DNA of 64,000 nt, taken from Nonlabens sp. YIK11 (GTDB lineage Bacteria > Bacteroidota > Bacteroidia > Flavobacteriales > Flavobacteriaceae). How positions within the stretch are numbered: the stretch's first letter is position 1; each line of letters opens with the position of its first letter. The translations under genes and the position numbers were made by a program. The DNA is taken from contig NZ_LBMJ01000001.1 in NCBI RefSeq assembly GCF_001413925.1, positions 1,523,501 through 1,587,500 of the forward strand. Reading direction: 5' to 3'. Shown in pieces: positions 38,132 through 47,600 of the stretch. The notes beneath the pieces were generated by a model. That model was not told the DNA's origin. It ran no database searches and saw only the letters and a program-made list of their open reading frames with translations.

Positions 38132-39042
38132 AGTTGTAGATAGGGAAATTGTGAAAGTAGCTGCTGGCGTGATTGCTCCACTTGTAAGGCATGCGCCTCG
38201 ATGTCTTTGGGTTTGTGGCCGGCTAACTTTTGGTGTTTTTCAATGGTTTTTATAGCGTTCACCGTGTTTTGGTGAAGTACGCTTTCGCGAAAGCGTAACC
38301 ACACATAATCCACAGCGGTCGCATTAGGATGTATCATGTCACTGGCATAAAAACGGTAATCGCGCAGCTCGTCCATCAGGATTTCATAGGCTGGAAAGTA
38401 GTAAGGAACACGACCGTCGCAGGATTGCTGGATGGCTTCATGAAGTCGCGCCTTGCTGCGGGCATTTTCTACCATTCCATCCTTAGTATGACGTACGGGC
38501 GATAAGGTGTATATCAATTGCGTTGCAGGATTGACTTTCTTGATGAGTGACTCGATACGCCGTAAGGCCTCTTCCATCTCATGTCTGCTCAACAACCTCT
38601 TGCTAAATAACTTTTGCGGTTGCTGGTGGCAATTGGCCACGATCTGTCCAGTTTTTTGAAGTTCGTAGATCCAGGCTGTTCCCAAAGTTATGATGACATG
38701 AGAAGCTTTTTCTAAACGCTTTTTGAGAACCTGGCCGGCATCTTGTAATTGTATCAAAACTTCACTTGCATTTGCTGCATTCAGATCTGAATGTGCGAGG
38801 TAGCTGAAATTGCCACTCACGTCGTCCATAGTGAAATCCTCATCAATGGATTTCTCCATCAACAGCATCAAACTATATGGATTAAATATGACCCCAAAAG
38901 GGTTGACCAACGCTTCAAAACCACAGTAGGAAAGCTTGTCGCCTATGTTTTGGGAAAAGCAACTGCCCATGAGCACCACGCTGCCATGATGATCCAGCGG
39001 TTTTTTGATCGTCTCAATCTCAAAATGTGTGGTGAATTTCAT
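38128..39042 (-). CDS. GSCFA-domain protein
   Basis: A 304-aa protein of the GSCFA (SGNH-hydrolase-like) family. The naming motif is VLMGSCFSQNIGDKL (residues 23-37), and the later YTLSPVRHTKDG and SDMIHPNATAVDYVW (His near 247) are the block of the catalytic His. It may be an esterase or polysaccharide-related hydrolase. A -7 box TACATTTG lies 8 nt before ATG. A palindrome copy near the C-terminus encodes FRES. Confidence 0.85.
   Translation of the reverse strand: MKFTTHFEIETIKKPLDHHGSVVLMGSCFSQNIGDKLSYCGFEALVNPFGVIFNPYSLMLLMEKSIDEDFTMDDVSGNFSYLAHSDLNAANASEVLIQLQDAGQVLKKRLEKASHVIITLGTAWIYELQKTGQIVANCHQQPQKLFSKRLLSRHEMEEALRRIESLIKKVNPATQLIYTLSPVRHTKDGMVENARSKARLHEAIQQSCDGRVPYYFPAYEILMDELRDYRFYASDMIHPNATAVDYVWLRFRESVLHQNTVNAIKTIEKHQKLAGHKPKDIEAHALQVEQSRQQLLSQFPYLQL
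38280..38295. repeat. CGCTTTCGCGAAAGCG palindrome, copy 11 (in GSCFA gene)
   Basis: Perfect core with right flank taacc. It is read as FRES on the minus strand. Confidence 0.95.
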
Positions 39043-39049
39043 AGAATAC

Positions 39050-39057
39050 CAAATGTA
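39050..39057 (-). promoter_or_regulatory. Candidate -7 element of the GSCFA operon
   Basis: TACATTTG on the minus strand lies 7 nt before the ATG, predicting a nearly leaderless transcript. Confidence 0.4.
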
Positions 39058-39095
39058 ATCAAACGACTGCCAGTCGATGTTATGGTAATTCTAAA

Positions 39096-39389
39096 CTAAT
39101 TGATGAGGTAGGTCATTAATTTAAACAGCAGGTAACCTAACAACGGTGCACCTAGAATAGTAATCAACAGAACTTTCAGTCGGCGGCGCTTTTCTTTTTG
39201 TGCCTTGATTTGAAAGGCCGCTTTAGCCGCTGCAATCTGTTCTGGTGTGTGTTGAGGTGTTTTACTGGTATCGTTATTATAAAGTGCTCCAGCCTGTGTT
39301 CCTGCCATGGATGTATCGCTGGTCTTACGACGTCTGGCGTTGTTTTTCATCGCCGTGATCATATGCTGTATAAATCCACCTGCTAGCAT
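39096..39389 (-). CDS. 97-aa protein with C-terminal membrane anchor
   Basis: A basic, tail-anchored protein: a disordered N-part (1-65, Thr/Ala/Lys rich), a strongly basic KEKRRRLK segment (about 66-73), and a single hydrophobic segment (74-96) at the very end. The start could also be a later Met (residue 10 or 14). Family not recognised. It lies between the GSCFA and RDD genes. Confidence 0.6.
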   Translation of the reverse strand: MLAGGFIQHMITAMKNNARRRKTSDTSMAGTQAGALYNNDTSKTPQHTPEQIAAAKAAFQIKAQKEKRRRLKVLLITILGAPLLGYLLFKLMTYLIN

Positions 39390-39427
39390 CCATCAAATTT
39401 TAACTTATTTTGTTCAATCACCTTATA

Positions 39428-39997
39428 TTATTCAGACTCCACCACATACGTCTTGGCAATACGATCATGAATCGCTCTCCAGTAGGGTTGATCCATCAGT
39501 AATGCGATTATCTCTGCAAACGTGATCAATGCAGAAACCCCTGAAATGACATTGATCAACGGATAACGCTCAGACATGGCGCTGCTAAATTCAAAGTAAT
39601 TTTCTATCTCTAGCAAATAGCTGTCGTTAAACATGAAGTAGTAAACAGGCAACATAAAGAGCGTCTGGCTTATGGTGAAAATGCTGCGCAAAATCGCTTG
39701 AGCAGTATTGATTTTACCACCATCATAAGCGACTACCTTAATGTATACAATCATCTTTCCCCAAGTGGCTCCATACAAACCTTCCAATACAGGTTTGTAA
39801 GCCATGGCAATAAGACTTACCAATACATACAACCAGAAGCTGCGCAGATAAATGAGATTATAGACATTTAAAGCGCCAATGGGAACAACCAGAAACAACA
39901 TGTCCAGCAAATATGCACCCAATCGCGGGCCAAATCCCTTGTAAACAAGGCTGGTTTCCTGCTGCTCTTCCGCTTCTATGAATGGATCGTTTTGCAC
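39428..39997 (-). CDS. RDD family membrane protein
   Basis: A 189-aa membrane protein with the RDD helix patterns: LGAYLLDMLFLVVPI (near 27-41), GATWGKMIVYIKVVAYDG (near 78-95) and HDRIAKTYVV near the end (a conserved late motif). It starts with GTG at 39997, 9 nt after the alaS stop. Function unknown; some RDD proteins are Na/H antiporters. Confidence 0.82.
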   Translation of the reverse strand: MQNDPFIEAEEQQETSLVYKGFGPRLGAYLLDMLFLVVPIGALNVYNLIYLRSFWLYVLVSLIAMAYKPVLEGLYGATWGKMIVYIKVVAYDGGKINTAQAILRSIFTISQTLFMLPVYYFMFNDSYLLEIENYFEFSSAMSERYPLINVISGVSALITFAEIIALLMDQPYWRAIHDRIAKTYVVESE

Positions 39998-40006
39998 AAT
40001 GCAATT

Positions 40007-42628
40007 TTATAAATAATCCTTAGCTGCTTCCAATGCCTTATCAATCCCTTGCGGATTCTTTCCGCCAGCTGTGGCAAAATGTGGCTGTCCACCGCCGCCG
40101 CCTTGAATATGCTTGCCCAGTTCGCGAACGATCTGACCAGCATTAAACTTCTTGTCTTCTACCAGATTCTTACTAATAATGACGGTAAGTGTGGCTTTAT
40201 CGTCAGCATTGGATCCCAAGATCATAAATAAATTCTCCATCTCGCGCTCGATTTCAAATGCCAGGTCTTTGATGGATTTAGTATCAAGATCGGTGGCAGC
40301 GGCAATGAAATTCACACCGTTGACCTCTTGAGCTGAAGCGATCAAATCACCTTTTAGGTTTCCAGCTTTTGCCTTGAGCAACTGCTCGATTTCTTTTTTA
40401 AGAGCTGCATTTTCAACTTGCAATGCTTGTACGGATTCTGCCGGATTTTGAGCCGTAGATTTTAAAATGCTTTTGATCTCTTCCAGGGTTTCATCCTGCT
40501 CCTCAAAGTATTTTAAAACGGCATCGCCAGTAATTGCCTCGATACGACGTATACCTGCGGCAACGGCGCTTTCACTTTTGATTTTAAAGTGCCAAACATC
40601 TGCCGTGTTTTGCACATGTGTACCGCCACAAAGTTCATGGCTGGCACCAAACTTAATGGTGCGCACTATATCACCATACTTTTCACCAAACAATCCTATC
40701 GCACCATCTTGAATGGCAGCTTCATAAGTGTTATTTCGGTTTTCTTCCAGTTCAAGGTGTTCTGCGATACGAGCGTTGACAAATTGTTCCACCTGATCAA
40801 TTTCCTCAGGAGTCATTTTAGCAAAATGTGAAAAGTCAAATCGCAAGGACGCACTGCGCACCATGGATCCTTTCTGTTCTACATGAGTTCCCAAAATCTT
40901 GCGTAAGGCTTGATGCAATAGGTGAGTCGCCGTATGGTTTGCAGCACTACGCTGACGTTGTCGCGCATCTACCACAGCTTTGTGGCGTTCCTTTACTTCC
41001 TTAGGTAGGTTTTTTGTGATATGTACGGTTTGTCCGTTTTCCTTTTTAGTATCAACAATGTAAACAGTATCACCATCAGCACTTTGTAGGTAACCCTTAT
41101 CGCCAGTCTGTCCACCGCTTTCTCCATAAAATGGTGTCATATTAAACACTAGCTGATATTGATCACCATCCTTTTTAGAGGTGACTTTTCTGTATTTAGA
41201 GATAAAGACGTCTGCCTCCAGGCGATCGTAACCTATAAATTCTTGAGTGTCGTCAGGTCTTAGTTCAGTCCAATCTGTAGCAGATGTGGCACTGGCGGCG
41301 CGAGAACGATCTTTTTGTTCCTGCATGGCCTTGTCAAAACCTTTTTCGTCAAGCTCCATTCCTTTTTCACGCAGGATAAGAGCGGTCAAATCTATAGGAA
41401 AGCCAAAGGTGTCGTAAAGCTCAAAAGCTTTGGATCCTTCAATCGTATTTTGAGAGTTCGCTTTCGCGGAAGCGATCATAGAATCCAACAATATGAGTCC
41501 TTGATCCAATGTTCTCAAGAACGATTGTTCTTCCTCTTTTATGACATTAATGATCAAATCTTGCTGTGCCTTCAATTCTGGAAAAGCATCGCCCATTTGA
41601 TGAGCCAGCGTGGTCGCCAGTTTAAAAATAAAAGGCTCCTTTTTATCAAGATAGGTAAATCCGTAACGTATCGCACGTCTCAAGATCCTGCGTATCACAT
41701 AACCTGCACCGGTATTGGACGGCAATTGACCGTCTGCAATAGAGAAAGAGACGGCACGCACATGGTCTGCAATGACACGTATGGCGATATCTTCCTGCTC
41801 GGTTTTGCCATAAGAATGGCCCGTGATGGTTTCAATCTCGTTAATGAGCGGTTGGAACACGTCTGTATCATAATTGGATTGCTTGTTTTGCAATACCATG
41901 GCCAGTCGCTCAAAGCCCATTCCCGTATCCACGTGTTGCGCCGGTAGGTTTTTAAGGGAACCATCTGCCATGCGGTTGTATTGCATGAAAACTAGGTTCC
42001 ATATTTCCACTACTTGTGGATGGTCTGCATTGACCAGCGAGGCGCCATCCACTTTTGCCTTTTCGGCATCACTACGTATGTCCACATGAATTTCAGAACA
42101 AGGACCACATGGGCCTTGATCTCCCATTTCCCAGAAGTTGTCCTTCTTGTTACCGTTTAGAATGCGGTCTTTATCAATAAGTTCTGCCCAGAAATCATAG
42201 GCCTCTGTATCGCGTTCCAGATTTTCTGAGGCGTCACCTTCAAAAATGGTCACGTACAGGCAATCTTTATCGATGCCGTAAACGTCTACTAAAAGTTCCC
42301 AAGCATAGGCAATCGCTTCTTTTTTAAAATAATCGCCAAAACTCCAGTTCCCCAACATCTCAAACATGGTGTGGTGATAGGTATCCACACCAACTTCTTC
42401 CAGGTCGTTATGCTTACCACTCACGCGCAGGCACTTTTGGGTATCTGTCACCCTATTGTTTTTGGGATCTGATATACCTAGAAAATATTCCTTGAACTGG
42501 TTCATCCCAGCATTGGTAAACATGAGCGTTGGGTCATTCTTGATGACCATGGGCGCACTGACCACAATCTCGTGTTGCTTGTTTTTGAAAAAATCTAGGA
42601 ATGTTTGTCGTATCTGTTGTGACTTCAT
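40007..42628 (-). CDS. alaS: Alanine-tRNA ligase
   Basis: A 873-aa class II synthetase that charges tRNA-Ala and has editing and C-terminal DHHA1 domains. Motifs: [19 protein letters not shown] (near 28-46), GCPCGPCSE-type [13 protein letters not shown], and the editing motifs NHTATHLLH and ELCGGTH. The length is normal. The C-terminal [15 protein letters not shown] belongs to the DHHA1 domain. A degenerate palindrome copy encodes ASAKA in a helical region near residue 385. Confidence 0.97.
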   Translation of the reverse strand: MKSQQIRQTFLDFFKNKQHEIVVSAPMVIKNDPTLMFTNAGMNQFKEYFLGISDPKNNRVTDTQKCLRVSGKHNDLEEVGVDTYHHTMFEMLGNWSFGDYFKKEAIAYAWELLVDVYGIDKDCLYVTIFEGDASENLERDTEAYDFWAELIDKDRILNGNKKDNFWEMGDQGPCGPCSEIHVDIRSDAEKAKVDGASLVNADHPQVVEIWNLVFMQYNRMADGSLKNLPAQHVDTGMGFERLAMVLQNKQSNYDTDVFQPLINEIETITGHSYGKTEQEDIAIRVIADHVRAVSFSIADGQLPSNTGAGYVIRRILRRAIRYGFTYLDKKEPFIFKLATTLAHQMGDAFPELKAQQDLIINVIKEEEQSFLRTLDQGLILLDSMIASAKANSQNTIEGSKAFELYDTFGFPIDLTALILREKGMELDEKGFDKAMQEQKDRSRAASATSATDWTELRPDDTQEFIGYDRLEADVFISKYRKVTSKKDGDQYQLVFNMTPFYGESGGQTGDKGYLQSADGDTVYIVDTKKENGQTVHITKNLPKEVKERHKAVVDARQRQRSAANHTATHLLHQALRKILGTHVEQKGSMVRSASLRFDFSHFAKMTPEEIDQVEQFVNARIAEHLELEENRNNTYEAAIQDGAIGLFGEKYGDIVRTIKFGASHELCGGTHVQNTADVWHFKIKSESAVAAGIRRIEAITGDAVLKYFEEQDETLEEIKSILKSTAQNPAESVQALQVENAALKKEIEQLLKAKAGNLKGDLIASAQEVNGVNFIAAATDLDTKSIKDLAFEIEREMENLFMILGSNADDKATLTVIISKNLVEDKKFNAGQIVRELGKHIQGGGGGQPHFATAGGKNPQGIDKALEAAKDYL
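41459..41474. repeat. Degenerate CGCTTTCGCGGAAGCG copy 12 (in alaS)
   Basis: One mismatch in the 16-bp core (cgg for cga). Left flank gagtt is kept. Confidence 0.8.
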
Positions 42629-42662
42629 TATGGCGTCTGTCCTGCGGTTAATTACAATTTCT

Positions 42663-42670
42663 TACTTTTG
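42663..42670 (+). promoter_or_regulatory. Candidate -7 element between alaS and the M23 gene
   Basis: TACTTTTG on the plus strand could serve the M23 gene, giving a leader of about 110 nt that contains palindrome copy 13. No -33 match was seen. Confidence 0.3.
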
Positions 42671-42701
42671 TCCTCGTTGTTTATGGGATTGAAGGTGAGT
42701 T

Positions 42702-42717
42702 CGCTTTCGCGAAAGCG
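42702..42717. repeat. CGCTTTCGCGAAAGCG palindrome, copy 13 (intergenic)
   Basis: Perfect core, left gagtt and right taac flanks, in the divergent alaS/M23 region. Confidence 0.95.
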
Positions 42718-42787
42718 TAACAAAATCAGTCCTTCTGCGTCTTGTTTAAGTAGCAGAAAACACGGCAAAAATAGCACTTTATAACGT

Positions 42788-43768
42788 ATGGCAAAGGTTA
42801 AGTACTACTACGATCAAGAAACACTTTCTTACCAAAAAGTAGAGCGTCGCAAGCGCAAAATCTTTGGTAATGTGGCTCTTTTTATCTTTTCCAGCTGTCT
42901 AGTAGGCTTTCTTCTTTATTTATATGCCGGTAAGGTGTACGATTCTCCAGAGCTGCGCAGCGCTAAGCGTGACAAGAAATTTGTAGAGATGCAAATGGAA
43001 AGTATGGAAGAAGAAATCGCCCAACTTACTGCCGTTATTGAAGAAGTCGAGGAACGCGACAACAGCATCTACCGCATTTATTTTGATGCTAACCCAATTA
43101 CTGAAGAGCAGCGTCAGGCCGGTTTTGGTGGAGTGAATCGCTATAAGAATTATGAAGGATATTCCAACAGCGATAAAGTTATCGCGCTTAAGGAATCCAT
43201 CGACAAGCTTAAAAAACGTACCGCGATCCAAAGCAAGTCTTTGGATGAAATCGCCGTACTCGCTAAAGACAAAGAGAAATTACTTGCTAGTATTCCAGCG
43301 ATCCAGCCAGTGCGTAACCAGGATTTGACGCGTATGGCCAGTGGTTACGGTTATCGTACCGATCCTTTTAACAAGACCAGAAAATTTCACTATGGTATGG
43401 ATTTTACTGCACCACGCGGTACACCTGTTTTTGCCAGTGGTGATGGTGTCGTTGAGCGGGCAGATGCCAATAGTGCTGGTTATGGTAATCACATACGCAT
43501 TGATCACGGTTATGGATATGTTTCCCTTTATGCGCATTTGCGACAGCGCAATCCTTACAATGTCAAAGTAGGGCAGAAGGTTAAGCGTGGCGACATCATA
43601 GGTTATGTAGGTTCTACAGGTCGTTCCCAGGCACCGCACTTACATTATGAGGTGTTTAAGGATAATGAACGCATCAATCCTATCAACTTCTATTACGGTT
43701 CCCTTACTCCAGAAGAGTTCAATGAACTGCTTAAGAAATCGCAACAGGAAAACATTTCTTTGGACTAA
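42788..43768 (+). CDS. M23 peptidoglycan endopeptidase-like membrane protein
   Basis: A 326-aa envelope protein: TM 26-47, coiled-coil about 56-85 and 130-160, and a C-terminal M23 LytM domain (190-300). Zinc ligands are in HYGMDFTAPRGTPVFA (His near 197) and HLHYEVFKDNERINP (near 283-297). The HxH and HYxxD pattern argues for an active enzyme. It shares one base with the MerR gene (TAATG), so they are coupled. Confidence 0.9.
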   Translation: MAKVKYYYDQETLSYQKVERRKRKIFGNVALFIFSSCLVGFLLYLYAGKVYDSPELRSAKRDKKFVEMQMESMEEEIAQLTAVIEEVEERDNSIYRIYFDANPITEEQRQAGFGGVNRYKNYEGYSNSDKVIALKESIDKLKKRTAIQSKSLDEIAVLAKDKEKLLASIPAIQPVRNQDLTRMASGYGYRTDPFNKTRKFHYGMDFTAPRGTPVFASGDGVVERADANSAGYGNHIRIDHGYGYVSLYAHLRQRNPYNVKVGQKVKRGDIIGYVGSTGRSQAPHLHYEVFKDNERINPINFYYGSLTPEEFNELLKKSQQENISLD

Positions 43769-44094
43769 TGCATGTTGATCTACCAGAGAAGCTGTACTAC
43801 ACCATGGGCGAGGTGACTAAGGCTTTTGATGTCAACCCGTCATTGATTCGGTTTTGGGAAAAGGAATTTGATATTCTACAGCCCAAAAAGAATGCACGTG
43901 GCAATCGCAAATTCTCACAAGCTGACGTAAAGAATCTGCAAACTATTTACCATCTGGTGAAGGAACGCGGTTTCACGTTGGAAGGTGCTCGTGATTACAT
44001 GAAAACCCATAAGGAAGATCTAAGCCATCTGGAAATCATCAAGAAACTAGAGTTTGTCAAAGCAGAACTGCTTAAAATCAAGAACAGTTTATAA
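43768..44094 (+). CDS. MerR-family transcriptional regulator
   Basis: A 108-aa regulator with the MerR winged HTH at residues 6-75: LYYTMGEVTKAFDVNPSLIR then FWEKEFDILQPKKNARGNRK. The effector domain is short and helical (80-108) with no Cys motif, so no metal sensing is suggested. It is co-expressed with the M23 peptidase gene. Confidence 0.9.
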   Translation: MHVDLPEKLYYTMGEVTKAFDVNPSLIRFWEKEFDILQPKKNARGNRKFSQADVKNLQTIYHLVKERGFTLEGARDYMKTHKEDLSHLEIIKKLEFVKAELLKIKNSL

Positions 44095-44910
44095 GGACGT
44101 TTTATAAACCAGTCCAATATTGATCGCAGGTCCTAAACCTACATTTCTACCATTGAAGGTATAAGCGGTGTTAATGAAGGCACCAGCTCGAGAACCAAAT
44201 GGTTTATAAAAAGTAACGCCAGCTCTTAAGAAATCCACTTCAAGTTCCCTAAAGTTATTGGGCTGTGGAAAACCACGATAGTCTCTACCATTTAGCGAAT
44301 TTTGATAATCGATGAAAGCATCGATGTAATAGCTGGATTTTGCGACTCCTAATTTTAGGCTTGCTGTATTGGAATCTGGTGTAGGATTTAATGTTGGAGT
44401 ATAGCCAGCCTGAGCAGTGGCAAACCAGCCATCCGCTTTTTGAAAATGAAGTAATGCTCGCAAAGGAAATCTAGTGGCTCGCTGGCCTATGGCATTGAGA
44501 CCTTCGGTTTCATAATCGGTTAAAGGAAAAGCGATTCCACCAGCGATGGTGGTAGATAGTTGGTATTGATCGGTTTTGTGTTCAAATGCCTTGAATTTGG
44601 TGATGAATCGGGCATCCTGCAATCCAGCTTCTTGATCGCTTTTAACGTAGGCCGCTGCCAGATTCAATTCCCATCGATCTGTCAATCCATAGGCAAGAAA
44701 CGTATTGACATTCAAAAATGATTTTTCCAGATCCAATTCATTTTTACCGGCCAGATAGGTTGGGTTGTCTTCATAACCAGCACCTAAAACCGCGGTCAAC
44801 TTGCCAGCGCCGTTGTAAAATCCATCCACAAGGCCTTGCGCACTTGCTTTGGAGAAGATGCTCAAAACTAAAAATGCGATGAATAAAATGGTAATGCTGG
44901 CTGTTTTCAT
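44089..44910 (-). CDS. Outer-membrane beta-barrel-like protein
   Basis: A 273-aa exported protein with signal 1-25 (IFSKASAQ). The mature part alternates short beta strands and aromatic ends, with a C-terminal strand ending IGLVYKTSL. It looks like a transporter-type outer-membrane beta barrel. Function unknown. I chose ATG 44910; a longer frame to 45081 has 57 unlikely Cys/Asn-rich residues. The last 6 bp overlap the MerR gene. Confidence 0.78.
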   Translation of the reverse strand: MKTASITILFIAFLVLSIFSKASAQGLVDGFYNGAGKLTAVLGAGYEDNPTYLAGKNELDLEKSFLNVNTFLAYGLTDRWELNLAAAYVKSDQEAGLQDARFITKFKAFEHKTDQYQLSTTIAGGIAFPLTDYETEGLNAIGQRATRFPLRALLHFQKADGWFATAQAGYTPTLNPTPDSNTASLKLGVAKSSYYIDAFIDYQNSLNGRDYRGFPQPNNFRELEVDFLRAGVTFYKPFGSRAGAFINTAYTFNGRNVGLGPAINIGLVYKTSL

Positions 44911-44945
44911 AAAAGGTATCCCATCAACATACGAACAAAATGGTG

Positions 44946-44974
44946 GCTGGTTTTCTGGTTTTCTGGTTTTCAGG
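44946..44974. repeat. CTGGTTTT tandem repeat
   Basis: Three consecutive copies of CTGGTTTT in the divergent promoter region between the OMP and DUF2141 genes. Confidence 0.7.
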
Positions 44975-45044
44975 TAAAAGTTACAATTCAGGATGTAAAA
45001 ATGACAGTTGGGTAGGAACAAGTTTTGAAATGCGCGATGTCGGC

Positions 45045-45052
45045 GCATATTT
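45045..45052 (+). promoter_or_regulatory. Candidate -7 element of the DUF2141 gene
   Basis: CATATTTG differs by one base from TAnnTTTG; it lies 29 nt before ATG. Confidence 0.35.
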
Positions 45053-45081
45053 GAATCATCAAACAATCTAAAACACCACAT

Positions 45082-45510
45082 ATGAAAACGCTTATGACCA
45101 CCTTAGTTCTTATTCTTATTTCCGCTTTCGCGAAAGCGCAAACACCACCATCAACAGTAGAAACCTACACCATCACGGTAAATGTAGACAATGCTCGCAA
45201 TGACAACGGCGAGATGATTTTCTCTTTGAGTACCAAAGACCAGTTTATGAAAGCCGCACCATTAATGGCAGCAAGCAGCTCGATAAAAGACGGCGTCGCT
45301 ACAGTTACTTTTGAAAATGTACCAAAAGGAGAATATGCCATCATCGTGTTGCAAGATCTTAACGGTAACAAACAAATGGACTTTGAAGTAAACGGAATGC
45401 CTAAAGAATCTTATGGTGTGAGCAATAATGTGATGAGTTATGGACCACCAACCTGGGCAGAAGCCAAATTTGAGGTTACTGAAAACACTACACTACGAAT
45501 CGCGATCTAG
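45082..45510 (+). CDS. DUF2141 secreted protein
   Basis: A 142-aa periplasmic protein. Signal peptide about 1-19, followed by a DUF2141 beta-sandwich: VNVDNARNDNGEMIFSLS, PKGEYAIIVLQDLNGNKQMD and GMPKESYGVSNN. Function unknown. The signal-peptide end is encoded by a palindrome copy (SAFAKA) just before the likely cleavage site AKA-Q. A strong terminator follows. Confidence 0.9.
   Translation: MKTLMTTLVLILISAFAKAQTPPSTVETYTITVNVDNARNDNGEMIFSLSTKDQFMKAAPLMAASSSIKDGVATVTFENVPKGEYAIIVLQDLNGNKQMDFEVNGMPKESYGVSNNVMSYGPPTWAEAKFEVTENTTLRIAI
45123..45138. repeat. CGCTTTCGCGAAAGCG palindrome, copy 14 (in signal peptide)
   Basis: Perfect core. It encodes SAFAKA, the -6 to -1 region of the predicted signal-peptidase site. 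Confidence 0.95.
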
Positions 45511-45527
45511 ATTCTGAATTTCTTATC

Positions 45528-45562
45528 AAAACGTCCTGATGTCTATGATGTCAGGACGTTTT
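45528..45562. terminator. Bidirectional terminator
   Basis: AAAACGTCCTGA pairs with TCAGGACGTTTT across an 11-nt loop, between convergent genes. Confidence 0.85.
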
Positions 45563-46542
45563 CATGTGTAATGCAATCCTATCAATTCTTTGATGCGATC
45601 CAGATGGCGAGTGAGTTGTAGGCTCATTTCCAGTGGCAGCAAATCTGACTGGGTTGCGTTTGCCTGTAAACGCTCATGCACATGTTCAATCTCATGGACG
45701 TAGCCGTTTCCTTTGATGGGTAGCTCAAATATTTGAGTAGTTTCGTTTTCATAGAGATGTAATTCCAGCTTTTCAGTCTGATGGAATTTGCGATGCATCT
45801 TGATGTACCCTTTGGAGCCGTAGATAAAAGCCTCAGTAGGCGTATTGGATATGAAGGAAGATTCCATGACAGCTTGAGTGTTGTTAGGAAAACTCGCTAT
45901 CACACTGCAGAATTGATCAATACCATTAGGCGCCAGAATAGCCTTGGCTTTTATATCGATAGGATTGCCCAAAACGAGCATGCTCAAATACAATGGGTAA
46001 ATCCCAATGTCCAATAAAGCGCCACCGCCAAGGTTCTTATCTATCAACCTGCTTTCTGGCGGTGCGCTGACGATGAAGCCAAAATCGGCTTTCAAATAAT
46101 GCAAATCACCGATGCTTTTCTGTTCCAATAATTCCAGAAGCTTATGGGTCGCTGGAATGAAACGCGTCCAGATGCCTTCCATTAAGAATAAATTTTTGGA
46201 TCTGGCTAAAGCGGCCATTTCTTCGGCTTGTTCTTGATTGAGAGCAAAAGGTTTTTCACATAGAACAGATTTCCCATGATTCAAGCAGAGCAAAGTGTTT
46301 TTGTAATGAAGCGAGTGTGGTGTTGCAATGTAAATGATGTGCACATCAGGATCTTGGGCAAGTTCTTCATAACTGGAATAGGCGTTTTTTGCATCATAGG
46401 TAGAAGCAAAATCGGTTGCTTTATCCATGGATCGAGAACCTACCGCTGTTATGACTGCGTTGTCAACCTGTTTTAAGTCTTGTGCAAATTTGTGGGCGAT
46501 CTTGCCCAATCCCATAATTCCCCAATGTATCTTTTTATTCAT
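45562..46542 (-). CDS. Gfo/Idh/MocA-family oxidoreductase
   Basis: A 326-aa NAD(P)-dependent oxidoreductase. The Rossmann motif is GIMGLGKIAHKFAQ (near 5-18), and the Gfo/Idh EKPFALN motif is near residues 92-98. Substrate probably a sugar or inositol, not determinable. I chose ATG 46542; TTG 46551 lies inside the promoter. Confidence 0.9.
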   Translation of the reverse strand: MNKKIHWGIMGLGKIAHKFAQDLKQVDNAVITAVGSRSMDKATDFASTYDAKNAYSSYEELAQDPDVHIIYIATPHSLHYKNTLLCLNHGKSVLCEKPFALNQEQAEEMAALARSKNLFLMEGIWTRFIPATHKLLELLEQKSIGDLHYLKADFGFIVSAPPESRLIDKNLGGGALLDIGIYPLYLSMLVLGNPIDIKAKAILAPNGIDQFCSVIASFPNNTQAVMESSFISNTPTEAFIYGSKGYIKMHRKFHQTEKLELHLYENETTQIFELPIKGNGYVHEIEHVHERLQANATQSDLLPLEMSLQLTRHLDRIKELIGLHYT

Positions 46543-46548
46543 TGCTTT

Positions 46549-46579
46549 CAAATTTAGCTACCGTCGTACAAGTTCTCAA
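46549..46579 (-). promoter_or_regulatory. Promoter of the Gfo/Idh gene
   Basis: TTG (46579-46577), 20-nt spacer, then TAAATTTG (46556-46549) on the minus strand. Predicted start is 1-3 nt before ATG. Confidence 0.55.
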
Positions 46580-46664
46580 TTCATTCCTATCTATACCGCT
46601 AGCAAAGCGTTAATTTCTCGCAAATGGAAGAGCTTCACAATTATTTGAGGCATAACTTAGAAAC

Positions 46665-47576
46665 ATGAAGCTATTGATTACAGGAGCCACAGGATTAGTA
46701 GGCTCAAAACTTACCGACGTACTAAGATCTGCAGGACATCAGATCCATTATTTAACGACTAGAGAAAGCGCTATAGAAAAGGAAGCCGATTACAGAGGTT
46801 TTCTATGGGACGTGCGCTCCATGTCAATAGACGCTGCCTGTCTGGAAGGTGTGGATACCATCATACACCTTGCTGGAGAATCTGTGTTCCAAAGATGGAC
46901 AGACGAGGCTAAAGAACGCATCATGTCCAGTCGTATCAATAGCACTCAATTACTTATTAACGCTCTTGCCGATAATGATCACCAGGTGAAACATGCCATA
47001 ACGGCAAGCGCGATAGGTATTTATCCTGACGTTTGGGAAGGCCAACCGTTGAAGGAAAATGAAGTGCCACCTACAGCAGATAATTTTTTGGCTGAGGTTT
47101 GTGTCGCTTGGGAAAATATGGGAATGCAATTCAAGGAATTGAGACTCAAGCACTCTATCGTTCGTATAGGGATCGTGCTGGCAGCTCAGGGCGGCGCACT
47201 GGAGCAAATGGCAAAACCAGTGAAGCTATATGCTGGAGCTGGATTTGGCAATGGTAAAATGTGGCAAAGTTGGGTAGCTATTGACGACCTTGTGGGAATC
47301 TTCCAGCATATAGCAGAAGAGCGACTGGAAGGAGTTTACAATGGTGTTGCTCCCAATCCAGTAAGAAATAGACCTCTAATGGAAACTATTGGTGAAGTAT
47401 TGGACAAACCTGTTTTCTTACCTAATGTACCAGAGTTCATGATGAAACTCATGCTGGGCGAGATGTCTGCTACCGTGCTTTCCAGTCAATATGCAAGTAG
47501 TGAAAAGATCGAGCAGTCTGGATATACCTTTCAGTTACCAGAGCTTAAAAAGGCTTTGAAGGAATATTTGAAATAG
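46665..47576 (+). CDS. TIGR01777 / SDR39U1-type NAD-dependent epimerase
   Basis: A 303-aa extended SDR with the glycine motif TGATGLVGSKL (residues 6-16), the HLAGESVFQRW motif and the family C-terminal LMLGEMSATVLSSQ. The family is predicted to be a nucleoside-diphosphate-sugar epimerase, but its natural reaction is unknown. It is divergently placed from the Gfo/Idh gene. Confidence 0.88.
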   Translation: MKLLITGATGLVGSKLTDVLRSAGHQIHYLTTRESAIEKEADYRGFLWDVRSMSIDAACLEGVDTIIHLAGESVFQRWTDEAKERIMSSRINSTQLLINALADNDHQVKHAITASAIGIYPDVWEGQPLKENEVPPTADNFLAEVCVAWENMGMQFKELRLKHSIVRIGIVLAAQGGALEQMAKPVKLYAGAGFGNGKMWQSWVAIDDLVGIFQHIAEERLEGVYNGVAPNPVRNRPLMETIGEVLDKPVFLPNVPEFMMKLMLGEMSATVLSSQYASSEKIEQSGYTFQLPELKKALKEYLK

Positions 47577-47600
47577 CAGTTGAAGTTTCTATTTATAGAC

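Noticed and set aside
41315..41947. 210-codon open frame antisense to alaS
   Set aside because: It lies wholly within alaS on the other strand, has no family signature or promoter, and open antisense frames are expected in long GC-biased genes.
44911..45081. 57-codon extension of the outer-membrane protein
   Set aside because: Cys/Asn-rich, precedes a clear signal peptide at ATG 44910 and covers the divergent promoter region.
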